Below are positions 1 to 9,163 of a stretch of 64,000 nucleotides of DNA, one piece after another; the first letter of the stretch is position 1, and each line of letters opens with the position of its first letter. Under the pieces are notes generated by a model. That model did no database searches. It saw only the letters and a list, made by a program, of their open reading frames with translations, and was not told where the DNA came from. A program made the position numbers and the translations under genes. The DNA is from Ignavibacteriales bacterium (GTDB lineage: Bacteria > Bacteroidota > Ignavibacteria > Ignavibacteriales > Ignavibacteriaceae). The DNA lies in contig JADJMD010000013.1 in NCBI GenBank assembly GCA_016709765.1, positions 1 to 64,000 on the forward strand, written 5' to 3'.

Positions 1-819
1 GCGAAAATAATTTTAGATAATGCAAAATAAAAGCAGATGAACTCTTGATTTCAATTATTATTGCAACGGATACCCTGAGTATATTCTTCCACCTTCAACT
101 GCTTCTGTTGTACGTCATCGATTAGGAGCTATTAAATCTGGAACGCTCGATGTAAATACTGCTTGTGCTGGATTTGTAACCACGCTTGATATATTTTCAA
201 AATATATTATTATATCGGACAAAAAGTATAACAAAGTTTTGGTTATTGGCGCTTATGCGATGAGTAAACACTTAAATCTGCAGGATAAAAACAGTAACTC
301 TTTTCGCTGATGGAGCTTTGCAGGAGTTCTACTTACATCAATTGAAAATGGAAAGGAAGGATTTCTTACAAGTAAACTTTATACTGAAGGACAATATTGT
401 GATTGGATGGGTATTTACGGTGGTACACATCAGCCTGTCACACAAAAAGTTTTCGAGAATAAAGATCATTTACTAAAGTTTGTCAAAAAATTCCCGAAAG
501 AAACTAATCCAATTAAGAGCGGACACGAATGATTTACAAAAGAAGCCTGTAATGAACTAAAAATAAAACCAGATGATATAGATCATTACTTCATCACCAG
601 ATAAATATTAATTCTATTTGGGAAACTCTTGATAATCTTGAAGTTGAAAGGAAAAAGGCCATACTATTAAGGAAAAGTATGCGTATACTGCTCTGCTTTT
701 GCATACCTATGGCTTTTGATGATGCTAATCAAAAAGGATTGATTAAAAAAGGAGATTTAGTTTTGTTCATTGGTTCCGTGGCAGATTAGCTTGCTTTTTC
801 AATTTTTAAAATGGAATAA
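1..819 (+). pseudogene. Beta-ketoacyl-ACP synthase III-like protein, 5' truncated, frameshifted
   Basis: Condensing enzyme of the thiolase fold, related to FabH. Translating piecewise in three frames restores a continuous KAS III-like sequence: IIATDTPEY, the active-site cysteine in NTACAGF (codon 164-166), a broken FADGAGAVLL segment near 305, and, after allowing one missing C near 590, HHQININ matching the HQxN catalytic histidine motif. The C-terminal Asn loop and a GSGG-like end follow, and the stop is TAA 817-819. At least six indels break the frame, yet the active-site residues survive, so I infer sequencing error rather than a dead gene. The start lies outside the window. The product could be a specialised ketosynthase or OleA-like enzyme rather than housekeeping FabH. 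It lies just upstream of a symporter and an acyl-CoA synthetase on the same strand. Confidence 0.7.
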
Positions 820-831
820 TAAATTATCAGT

Positions 832-2351
832 TATGGGATATCGCTTCAAAAGAACTTGTATTTGCCGGTTGGATTTCTCGTAATCGCTTACAGCGCAGGG
901 ATTTTATTTTTGTAATTCGCGGCGCACTTAAAATAAAAACTTAAGTGATTACGGTTGGTAATGTTGCATTCTCCCCGATTGCTGTAGGATCTGCACTTCT
1001 ACAGCTTAATGACGAGCGCTACATTTATTATTAATCCAGGTTCATTGCATTTTACGGAATTAGCGGAGTGATTTCTTACGCAATTGTTATGCCTACTGCA
1101 GAAATGGTATCATTAGTTTTGACACTTTAATAAAGGATTTCGTAATGATGGTAGAACGTAAAAGCTCTAACTATGGCTCAATGGATGGGAACATGAAGAT
1201 ATAAGAGCAAAGGCTATTCCTTATTCTTTGCTTTCCTTACACTTTCTACATTAATCACTTTTATTGTTTTGATCTATGTTGGATTAACAAAAGTTTTATC
1301 CAAAACTTTTAAACGTAAGTGAACTTTCTATCCTAATTGGATTAGTTGTTTTCATATTTGGTTAATGATGTTTGGCGGCGCAAACTCAATGGTTTACAAC
1401 TAACACAGTACAACGGTAATTATGATTGTTGTTGCATTTATACTCTTGCTTGGTCAGATATCAACATTTTCAAATGGCATTATGGTTTTTTAGATAAGCT
1501 GGCAAGCATTGATCCTAAACTCGTTCAAATTACAAATGAAAGTAGTTTTTTATTCCGGGATTATTTCGAAATAATATTCGCTCAAATAGTGATTGAGTTG
1601 CAATTGTTTGTCAACCCCATATCATTACTAAATCACTTTTATTAAAAAACTGATAAGGATGTAAATAGATATTTAACAACAGGAATAATTACACAAATGC
1701 TGTTCTTTCTGGTTGTTATTGTGGACTTTATGCACGAATGATTTTCCTGATTTAACAGTTAATGGTGCCCCATTAAAAATTAGACGGCGTTGTATCTGCT
1801 TACGTTGTTCGTGAGTTTCCTGTTTACATTGGTTTAATAGTAGTAGTAATGGGATTAATCTCGGCAGGAATTTCTACGCTCGAAGGATTAATTCAATCCG
1901 TATCTCTACTTCAATAACGGCTGACATTATCAACCCTTTATTCGGAAAATATTTTCCAGATGATGACAAAAGAACTCAGCTGCTACCATTTTAACAAACA
2001 GAATTGTAATTATATTTATTGCCATTATCTCAATACTCCTTTCATATGATCAACTTATCAATCCCCAAATTAATTGTGGGCATCTTTGCACAGAACGGTG
2101 TTTACGCTTATTTCTCAGCGGCGTTTGTTCCAATTTTATTTGGGATGTTTTAAAACACTTCAAAAGCAGTTGTTATTACAGCCTCATTAGTTGCAATTGT
2201 TGTTCACTTTAGTTTTTCTATGGAAACATTAAAGTGCCATTTAGCATTGCAACGGGACAAATCCTGCGTCTCTGCTGCAATGGCAATTTCTGCATCACTA
2301 ATCGCAGGAGGATTAGTTTATTTCTTTACAAGGAGAAAAACTGATGAATAA
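832..2351 (+). pseudogene. Sodium:solute symporter (SSS family), frameshifted
   Basis: Polytopic inner-membrane Na+/substrate symporter. Frame-by-frame reading gives an N-terminus like DIASKELVFAGW, then GNVAFSPIAVGSA, FIINPGFIAFYGISG, LTMAQWMGTRYKSKG, MMFGGANSMVYTNTVQ, FAQIVI with a CQPHIITK-like segment, GLISAGISTLEG and a C-terminal helix ending FFTRRKTDE at TAA 2349-2351. The order of hydrophobic segments and the GISTLEG signature fit the SSS family. About ten single-base indels interrupt it, spread evenly rather than clustered. The likely start is near 832, where TTATGGGATATC seems to hold one extra G. The stop overlaps the start of the acyl-CoA synthetase, so the two are cotranscribed. 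The substrate is unknown; the neighbours suggest a carboxylate. Confidence 0.75.
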
Positions 2352-3865
2352 TTTTCAAATTGACTGGCTTGCTAATTGGGCAAAGTAACACCAAATAAAA
2401 TGTTCCTTCGTGAACATCAACGGGATGTTCAATGGAATTTTCTTGATTTCAACTTAAGAACAAATGCATTAGCAGAATATTTACTTGATCAATACAAAAT
2501 TAAAAAGGGTGATCGCATTGCAATTTATTCTAAGAATAAATCTGACATCTGCAATTCTATTTCTAGCTTGCATTAAAATTGGTGCATTGCTCGTTCCATT
2601 AAATTTTAGATTGATACCTCGTGAACTTGATTTCTTTAATTAACGATGCAGAACCAAAATTATTTTTTTACGATGAAGAGTTTATAGATCACATACCGAA
2701 ACTTTCTTCACTTAAAAAAATAAATGTCGTCCATTCTTTAAATGAAATCACAAGATTTTTATTAGAAAATAATGTTAAGTCAGATTTTGTCTCAAAAGAA
2801 ATATTAACTGAAAATGATTCAGTGATGATTCTTTACACTGCTGGAACAACGGGTCTTTCAAAAGGTGTTATTATAACACATAAAATGTTATTCTGGAATT
2901 CCATCAATACAGGATTACGACTTGATCTTCACTCAAGTGATCACACACAGAGTTTTGCACCCTTTTTTACACAGGCGGTTGGAATGTATTATTTACCCCC
3001 TTTCTTCATCACGGCGCATCGCATACATTGTTAACACAATTTGATGCTGATTTGATTTTACAATTGATGGAACAAGAAAAAACAACATTGCTCTTTGGTG
3101 TTCCAACAATGTTACAAATGATGTCTGATTCACTTACTTTAAAAAAGTTGATTTGTCTAAAGTTAGATATGCAATTGTTGGTGGAGCCCCAATGCCAATC
3201 CCACTAATCAACATATGGCATAAAAAGGTATTTATATAAGACAGGGTTTTGGTTTAACAGAAGTCGGCCCGAATTGTTTTCTCTTCATCAGGATGATGCA
3301 ATTAGAAAAAAGGATCAATCGGGTTTCCAAATTTCTATATCGAGACAAAATTGTAAAAGAAGATGGAGGTGAATGTACTAAAAACGAAGTTGGCGAGCTA
3401 TGGTTAAAATCTCCAGTTGTTACGCCGGGCTACTGGAAAAATGAAAAGAGACAAATAAGTCGATAACAGATGGCTGGTTTCATACAGGTGATTTAGTAAA
3501 ACGTGACGCAGAAAATTATTTCTATGTAGTTGATCGTAAAAAGAATATGTACATAAGCGGGGGGTGAAAATGTTTTTACGGCTGAGATTGAATCCTATCT
3601 ATATACAAATGATAAAATAAAAGAAGTTGCAGTTATTGGTGTTGAAGATCAAAAATGGGGTGAAGTAGGTAAAGCTTATGTTGTTCTAAAAGAAAATTGT
3701 ACTGCTTCACAAAATGAAATATTAGAATACTGCAAGGGAAATCTTGCAAAGTATAAAATTCCAAAACATATAGACTTTATTGATGAGCTTCCTAAAACCG
3801 AAGCGGGAAAAATTGATAAAAAGAAATTAATCCAAAGACACTTAGATTCATTAAATAATAATTAA
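2344..3865 (+). pseudogene. Acyl-CoA synthetase (AMP-binding, fatty-acid CoA ligase type), frameshifted
   Basis: ATP-dependent ligase that adenylates a carboxylic acid and transfers it to CoA. The ATG at 2344 lies inside the end of the symporter gene. Pieced together, the protein has MNNFQIDWLANWAKVTPNK at the N-terminus, the P-loop YTAGTTGLSKGV (about 2836-2872), a GFGLTEVGPN motif, the hinge-proximal GWFHTGDLVKRD, DRKKNMYISGGENV, and the C-terminal lysine motif KTEAGKIDKKK, ending at TAA 3863-3865. That is the complete domain order of a roughly 510-residue class I adenylate-forming enzyme. About eight indels break it, but every catalytic motif is intact. It sits with a ketosynthase, a symporter and an outer-membrane barrel protein. 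The acyl substrate cannot be told from sequence. Confidence 0.8.
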
Positions 3866-3887
3866 ATTCAATAAAAAAGAGGTTCTT

Positions 3888-4815
3888 ATGAAAAACTTAC
3901 TAGTTTTATTCCTGTTTGCTAGCCTAACGTTTTTATACTTTGGTTGCAGTAAAAGTGAAGACAATCCTATCGTTACACCACCTGCTGATGATGTAATTGT
4001 TAATACCTGGATATCAGAAGGTGCTGGTGTTGCCCCTGGATTGGTTACACTTTTAAAGACTGTAAAAATTACAGCCACTTTTAATTCTAATAATACATAT
4101 ACTGTCATAGCAACAGATAGCACTGGTGCTCAAGTAACTTATTCAGGATCATATTCTGTATCGGAAAATACCGGGACAACTATTCGCTCAATTACTTTAA
4201 ATCAAACAGTTCCAACTTCTGTTACATCACAGGAATTTATCAAGTTGATTCCAAGGGAATGATGAAGTATGAGGTTATCCAAACTACTCCCGCAATCACA
4301 GGCTTTACGGCCCCAGTTGCTTCAGAAGGATTTGGAAGCACCAAATATTTAGGCACTCCATTAGGAGCCACTTATATTCAGGGATTGTACCAACTAATCC
4401 AACTATTGAGCTATTATTAGGAAACTGGTTATCAGATGGTAATAATGTCGCTCTTGGTCTCAAGTTAACTTTGAAGACTAAAAACATAACTGCCACATTT
4501 AATGCAAATAATACTTATACTGTAGTGGCAACTGACAGCAGTAACGCTACCGTTACATACTCTGGTACATATTCTACAACTGCTAATTCAAATACTTCAA
4601 TAAGAAATATTACTTTAAATCAAACAGTTCCTACCTCTGTAACATCAACAGGAATTTACCGTGTTACAACGAATGATCTTAAATATGAAGTAATCCAGAC
4701 CAATCCGGCTATAGCAGGATTTTCAGCTCCAACAGCATCAGAGGGATTTGGAAGTACAAAGTACAATGGTTCACCATTAGGAATAATGTGGATCCAAACA
4801 TTTATTTATCAATAA
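3888..4815 (+). CDS. Lipoprotein with two tandem copies of a ~140-residue domain (two frameshifts)
   Basis: Family not recognised. The N-terminus is a lipoprotein signal: MKNLLVLF, a hydrophobic core, then a lipobox ending FGC at residue 20, so the product should be anchored in a membrane on the periplasmic or outer side. The mature part holds two closely similar repeats (4002-4383 and 4420-4812), both with a NTYTV-ATDS core, SITLNQTVPTSVTS, KYEVIQT and ASEGFGSTKY. Two one-base deletions break the frame: near 4228, where copy 1 reads ACATCACAGG and copy 2 ACATCAACAGG, and near 4386 (GGATTG for expected GGAATTG). Restoring them gives one protein of about 309 residues. A rho-independent terminator follows directly. 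Confidence 0.75.
4002..4383 (+). repeat. Lipoprotein domain repeat, copy 1
   Basis: First copy of an internal duplication encoding NTW-SEG through YIQG. It aligns with copy 2 at both protein and DNA level with a period of about 418 bases, or 420 (140 codons) after restoring two lost bases. Confidence 0.8.
4420..4812 (+). repeat. Lipoprotein domain repeat, copy 2
   Basis: Second copy, from GNWLSDG to the protein end. It shares the 11-residue run LNQTVPTSVTS and ASEGFGSTKY with copy 1, indicating a recent in-frame tandem duplication. Confidence 0.8.
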
Positions 4816-4825
4816 AATTTTACCT

Positions 4826-4852
4826 GACGGCGGACTATTCCGCCGTCTTTTT
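4826..4852 (+). terminator. Rho-independent terminator after the repeat lipoprotein
   Basis: Perfect 9-bp stem GACGGCGGA / TCCGCCGTC with a CTAT loop, followed at once by five T. It lies 10 bases after the lipoprotein stop and separates it from the barrel gene. Confidence 0.9.
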
Positions 4853-4880
4853 ATGACTATTAATCATTGGAGGTTAACCA

Positions 4881-6426
4881 ATGAAAAACATTTTACTATT
4901 TCAGTTTGTGTTATTTCTATTGATCGGAAGTCTTTTGCTCAGGATGATAATAGACTAAAAGATCCTGCACCAAAAGAATTTCAATTTATAGGCTACTCCT
5001 TTACAAGAGCAACAGGTTCAAATGTTACTCCCACAAATGATATTTTGCAGGGACAAGTAATTGGAAGATTATTCGGTCAAAATTCTACCAACACAATTCC
5101 TCAAACATCCGTTTATGCAGAACAAAGATTTGTTCTTACTTTGTTTACAAACCTTCTATATTAGATGGTTTTGCTACATTCAGGGGATTATTTAAGATTG
5201 ATTATACCTGGGGCGATCAGGCTTATGGTGTAGGAAACAATCGTGGCGGTGCAATTAATGGTGGCCAGGTAAACTTGCAAACATTACTTGCAAATGTGGA
5301 TTTAAGACCTGAAAATTCTGATTGGAATGTTGTTTTAGGGATGCAGCGTTTGTTTGATAACGTTCGTGATCCTAATGTTAACACACTTCAAACTGCGCAA
5401 ACCAGCGGATATAAACTTTCCTTCTGGGGCACTCAAGCAGTTGGTGCAAGTTTGTTTTACGATCTATCGCCGGTTACAAAAAGTAGATTTAGTTATTTCC
5501 AATTGTGGGAAAATGAAATAAGCAAAGACGATGATGTGACTCTGTGGATGTTTGATGTTGAATCAAGAGTACAGCCTTTGTTAGAAGTTGGTGGCAGCTT
5601 ATGGTACGTTTGGGATAGGGGTAAAAATGCGGGCGGTATTTCAGTGCTTGGCCAGGGATTAACAAGCGCACTGGCAGATTATAATGGGGCTACTAGAATT
5701 AGATTTGCCGGAACTAATCAAAAATATCAGGCTGATCTTGGATGGATTGGCGGCAGAGCTGCTTATAACAGAGATTTTCTTGCCGGAAGAATTTGGGCTG
5801 ATGCGTTCGTTATAGCTAATGTTGGTATAATTGATACGGTAGGTACATCAATTAATAAAGCTGCGGATGTTTTTGGTGTAACTGCCAATTTTAGTGCAAG
5901 TTATAAGTATGGACAGACTGCAAACGACAAAATTTCACTCGAAGCTTTATACACCTCAGGAGATGATAACGGTGTTAGCGACGGGACAGTAACAAGTGTA
6001 ATAACTGGAAATGTATATGGTTCACCTGTTGGAATATATAGTTCTCATAGAGCGCCAATACTTTTCCCTGATGCCCAAGTTGTTAATAGATATTATTCTG
6101 TTGTTCATGATATTTCTAACATGGGTCTTGGAGTTACAGCTGCTTTCTTAAATTTATATAAAGACTTTATTCCAAATAAATTCAGTGGTAAACTGGGTAT
6201 AGCCTCAGCTTTATCAAACGTAACTCCTGCAGGTGGTGATTCATATATGGGTACTGAGGTTAATGTTGAATTTAAATACAATTTAAAAGTTTTCTTAACA
6301 CTTGGTGTTAGTGCTGGTTACTGTGCGCTTGGTGATTTTTTTAATGCACCTTCAGTCACTTACTCAAATACTCGCCCTAAAGATCCATGGGTGTTTTTTA
6401 CAACGCTTAGCTGGCTAATGTTTTAA
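4881..6426 (+). CDS. Outer-membrane beta-barrel protein, possibly alginate-export/porin type (two frameshifts)
   Basis: The chosen start is the ATG at 4881, eight bases after a GGAGG site. It gives a signal peptide MKNILLFQFVLFLLIGS, then, after restoring one lost T in a T-run near 4933, FAQDDNRLKDPAPKEF. A second missing base near 5145 joins RFVL to FVYKPSILDGFATFRG, and the frame then runs open to TAA 6424-6426, about 515 residues in all. The body is rich in alternating aromatic/polar strands (FRGLFKIDYTWGD, DWNVVLGMQRLFDN, KLSFWGTQAVGASLFYD, GGSLWYVWDRG) and ends on a hydrophobic strand LSWLMF with terminal F, as expected of an outer-membrane barrel. The overall look resembles alginate-export-type porins, but I cannot assign a substrate. 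Its place after a symporter and ligase suggests substrate entry across the outer membrane. Confidence 0.65.
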
Positions 6427-6439
6427 GAGGAGGCGCAAT

Positions 6440-7386
6440 ATGAAAAAATCTTTGTATCTAATCAGTATGTTCAGTATGCTTTTATTAGTAGGATGCTCAG
6501 GTGGATATCTTTATTGGGATAAACCAGCGTTAGAGTTTTCTGATATTGATTACGGTTATCAAATAAAAACTGTATTAAATAATCCTAAAATATCTTACAT
6601 CGATCAAGGCAATGGAGATAAAACTATTATACTTGTTCATGGACTTGCCAGTAATGCAGGATTTTGGAGATATAACATTCCTGAACTTGCAAAATACTAT
6701 AGAGTAATTGCTGTAGATCTTCCAGGTTACGGAAAATCAGAAAAGGGAGATTATTCTTATTCAATGTCATTCTATGCAGATCAAATTAAAAATCTCATTG
6801 ATGAGTTAAAACTTAAAATGTTGTTTATGTTGGTCATTCTATGGGTGGGCAAATTGGAATTAAACTTGCGATAAAATATCCAACTTTACTTAGTAAATTA
6901 ATTCTTGCATCACCTGCTGGGTTTGAAGAATTCCAGAGAGGCGAAGGTGATTGGTTAAGAAGTGTAATGACAATTAAAGGTGTAAAATCCACAACCGAAG
7001 AAGGAATTAGAAGAAATTTATCTATGAATTTCTACAGTTGGGGTGACAAATGGGAGTGGATGGTAGAGGAAAGAGTTCGAATGAGAAAAGCATCGGATTT
7101 TGATGAGTTCTGCTACACCGTTGTACGTTGTGTAAATGGAATGCTAGATGAACCAACATTCGATAAACTTAGTTTAATCAAGACTCCAACATTGGTGATT
7201 TATGGAAAGTATGATGGATTGATTCCTAATCCATATTTAAATCCCGGTTTTACATCTGATGTTTTTGAAAAAGGTGCTGAAGATATCAAAGACGTTAAAC
7301 TTGTTGAGTTAGATGAAGCAGGTCATATGATACAAATCGAAAAACCTGATGAATTTAACAAGACAGTTTTAGATTTTCTGAAATAG
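6440..7386 (+). CDS. Lipoprotein alpha/beta hydrolase (one frameshift)
   Basis: Serine hydrolase of the alpha/beta fold with a lipoprotein signal (MKKSLYLISMFSMLLLVGC), so it probably acts on the periplasmic face or outer membrane. Motifs: oxyanion region LVHGLASNAGFW, DLPGYGKSEKG, nucleophile elbow GHSMGG, acid in YGKYDGLIPN, histidine in AGHMIQIEKPDEF near the C-terminus. The frame breaks near 6818 in CTTAAAATGTT, where one more A joins LKLK(N) to VVYVGHSMGG; restored length about 315 residues. It starts 13 bases after the barrel protein, with AGAGGAGG just upstream, so the two are probably cotranscribed. The substrate (ester, lactone or epoxide-like) is unknown. Confidence 0.75.
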
Positions 7387-7397
7387 TTTACATTTAG

Positions 7398-7423
7398 ATG
7401 CTTCCTTTGAATTAAGGAAGCAT
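7398..7423 (+). terminator. Intergenic hairpin between the two hydrolases
   Basis: Perfect 10-bp inverted repeat ATGCTTCCTT / AAGGAAGCAT with a 6-base loop, 12 bases after the first hydrolase stop. There is no T tract, so it may be an RNA-stabilising or weak terminating hairpin rather than a classic terminator. Confidence 0.45.
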
Positions 7424-7434
7424 CACTTACAGAT

Positions 7435-8302
7435 ATGAACAGTATATTCTATCAAATCAAATATCCTTACTCTGAAAAATTTATAAAAGTAAAAGATTAC
7501 GAAATCGCCTATATCGATGAAGGTAATTCTGAAAATATTCTACTTTTTATTCACGGACTCGGTAGTTATTTAAAAGCGTGGGATAGAAATATTCCTGAAT
7601 TAAAAAAACATTTCAGATGTATTGCTTTGGATTTGCCTGGGTATGGAAAATCGAGTAAACAAGTTCATTCCGGTAAAGTTAGTTTTTACACAGAAATGCT
7701 TAAAGAATTCATTTCAAAACTCCGATTAAAAAATGTTTCTCTTGTCGGTCATTCTATGGGTGGGCAAATCGCTGCTTCATATGTTATTTCGTTTCCAGAT
7801 GAAATTAAAAGGCTTATTCTGGTTGCACCGGCAGGTTTTGAAACTTTTAATAGTGATGAAATCGAATTATTAAAGAAGATCATTTCACCTGAGATTTTAT
7901 TCAAAACTTCAGATAATCAGGTAAGATTAAATTATCAAATGAATTTTTTTAAAATGCCAGTAGAAGCAGAAGAAATGATTTCAGACAGAATAGCAATTAA
8001 AGATGATGAGGAATTTTTTAATCACTGTTCTGTAGTGTCAAATTCCTTGTTTGGATTATTGAAAGCACCTGTTTTTGAACGTTTAAATGAAATTAATATT
8101 CCCACATTAGTATTATTTGGAAAAAATGATTTGCTTATTCCAAATAAATCAATACATCAAACAACGACAGAGGAAATCGCTTTAATTGGATCATCACAAA
8201 TAAAAGACAACAAACTTTTACTATTAAATGATTGCGGACATTTTTTTGCAGTATGAAAAGCCAGAAGAATTTAATTATCAGCTTATCTCATTCATAAAAT
8301 AA
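7435..8302 (+). CDS. Cytoplasmic alpha/beta hydrolase, paralogue of the preceding gene (one frameshift)
   Basis: Alpha/beta-fold hydrolase of about 288 residues without a signal peptide. It shares IYIDEG/IDQG, FIHGLGS, IPELKKHF, LDLPGYGKS, GHSMGGQIA, LVAPAGFE and an acid in FGKNDLLIPN with its neighbour, so the pair arose by duplication. The predicted frame stops early at 8254 (GHFFAV), but removing one T from the T7 run at about 8241 yields GHFLQYEKPEEFNYQLISFIK. That matches GHMIQIEKPDEFNKTVLDFLK of the paralogue and supplies the context of the catalytic histidine; the corrected stop is TAA 8300-8302. One copy exported and one cytosolic suggests sequential or compartment-specific hydrolysis of related substrates (inference). 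Confidence 0.8.
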
Positions 8303-8331
8303 ATTTTAGAGTTACAAATAAAAATTAGAAA

Positions 8332-9035
8332 TTAATTAAAACTTTCTGAATATTTTTTGATCACAGCTTGCGCAATTACATCTGCAACCTCTAAATAACT
8401 TAACTTGCCTGTATTAATTACTAAATGATAAATTGTGGCGTCATCAGGTTCACGGAAAAAATGTGACTTTAAATACTTTTTTCTATTCTCATCTTCTCTT
8501 TTAATATATTCCATCGCGTTTGGCTTAGAATAATTAAAAACTTCCTGAACGTGTTTTAACCGTTGTTCAAGTGGAGCAACCAATCTTATGTGAAAACAGT
8601 TCGGCAATTTTGATGTTATAATTGCACTACCCCTACCAACTATTATTGTCTTTCCAAATTTTGCAAGTTGCAAAATTATTTCTGTTGTTTTATGAATGAT
8701 CGTCCATTCTGAAGGTTTAACACCAAGTAATTCATTTACCGCATCAGAAATATGACTGTATTTGTCTTCAGTAATATAGTTGGTAAAAACTTTTGGCAGT
8801 TGAAATTCTTCAATTACTTTATTCAGCAGTTCTTTATTAAAATACGTCCATGGATTATCTGAATCCTTTGTTCTTGGCTGTAAAATACTAATTAGTTTTT
8901 CAGAAACTTCGTATGAGCCAGAACCTGTCTGGCGAGATATTGTAATACAAGGAAAGATTTCTTTTTAAGTTCAGAATCTGAGGAATGAAACTTAATGTAT
9001 TGCTTACATTTTTCGTAAGAACCTATTGCTAACAT
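8332..9035 (-). CDS. Cytidylate kinase-like family protein (one frameshift)
   Basis: P-loop protein of the cytidylate-kinase-like family often found outside the cmk locus. Reading from ATG at 9033-9035, preceded by GGAAGGA, gives MLAIGSYEKCKQYIKFHS. After one restored base near 8963 it continues PCITISRQTGSGSYEVSEKL, a P-loop-like start, then IIVGRGSAII, the RLVAPLEQR segment and a C-terminal helix; total about 234 residues. Without the correction only the last 113 residues are open. GRGSAII and the SRQTGSG motif are the family hallmarks. The true substrate of this subfamily is not established. It is convergent with the hydrolase pair, with only 29 bases between. Confidence 0.75.
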
Positions 9036-9051
9036 AATACACCGTCCTTCC

Positions 9052-9064
9052 TTTTTTTTTTTTT
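9052..9064. repeat. Poly-T tract of 13 bases
   Basis: Thirteen T on the + strand lie just upstream of the cytidylate-kinase-like gene, adjoining its ribosome binding site on the minus strand. It could be a slippage-prone site or an assembly artefact, since this part of the window has many homopolymer errors. Confidence 0.6.
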
Positions 9065-9163
9065 GGGTAACGAGTATTTATTTAGTTAAAGCACAATTTG
9101 CAGAATGTTTCCATTGATAGTTTAACATTTTTTTAATTAAAGTCAATCAAGTAAAGCTTCCTT

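Noticed and set aside
1..3865. True pseudogenes from gene decay
   Set aside because: Indels are evenly spread over several genes and active-site motifs are kept, which fits read error better than decay, though raw reads are needed.
4200..4400. Programmed ribosomal frameshifting in the repeat lipoprotein
   Set aside because: The break in copy 1 is explained by one missing A relative to copy 2; no slippery heptamer or stimulatory structure is seen.
1..8302. An OleABCD-type long-chain olefin cluster (ketosynthase, hydrolase, ligase)
   Set aside because: A symporter and barrel protein are interposed, the hydrolases carry GHSMGG rather than the dehalogenase-like elbow, and no OleD-type reductase is nearby.
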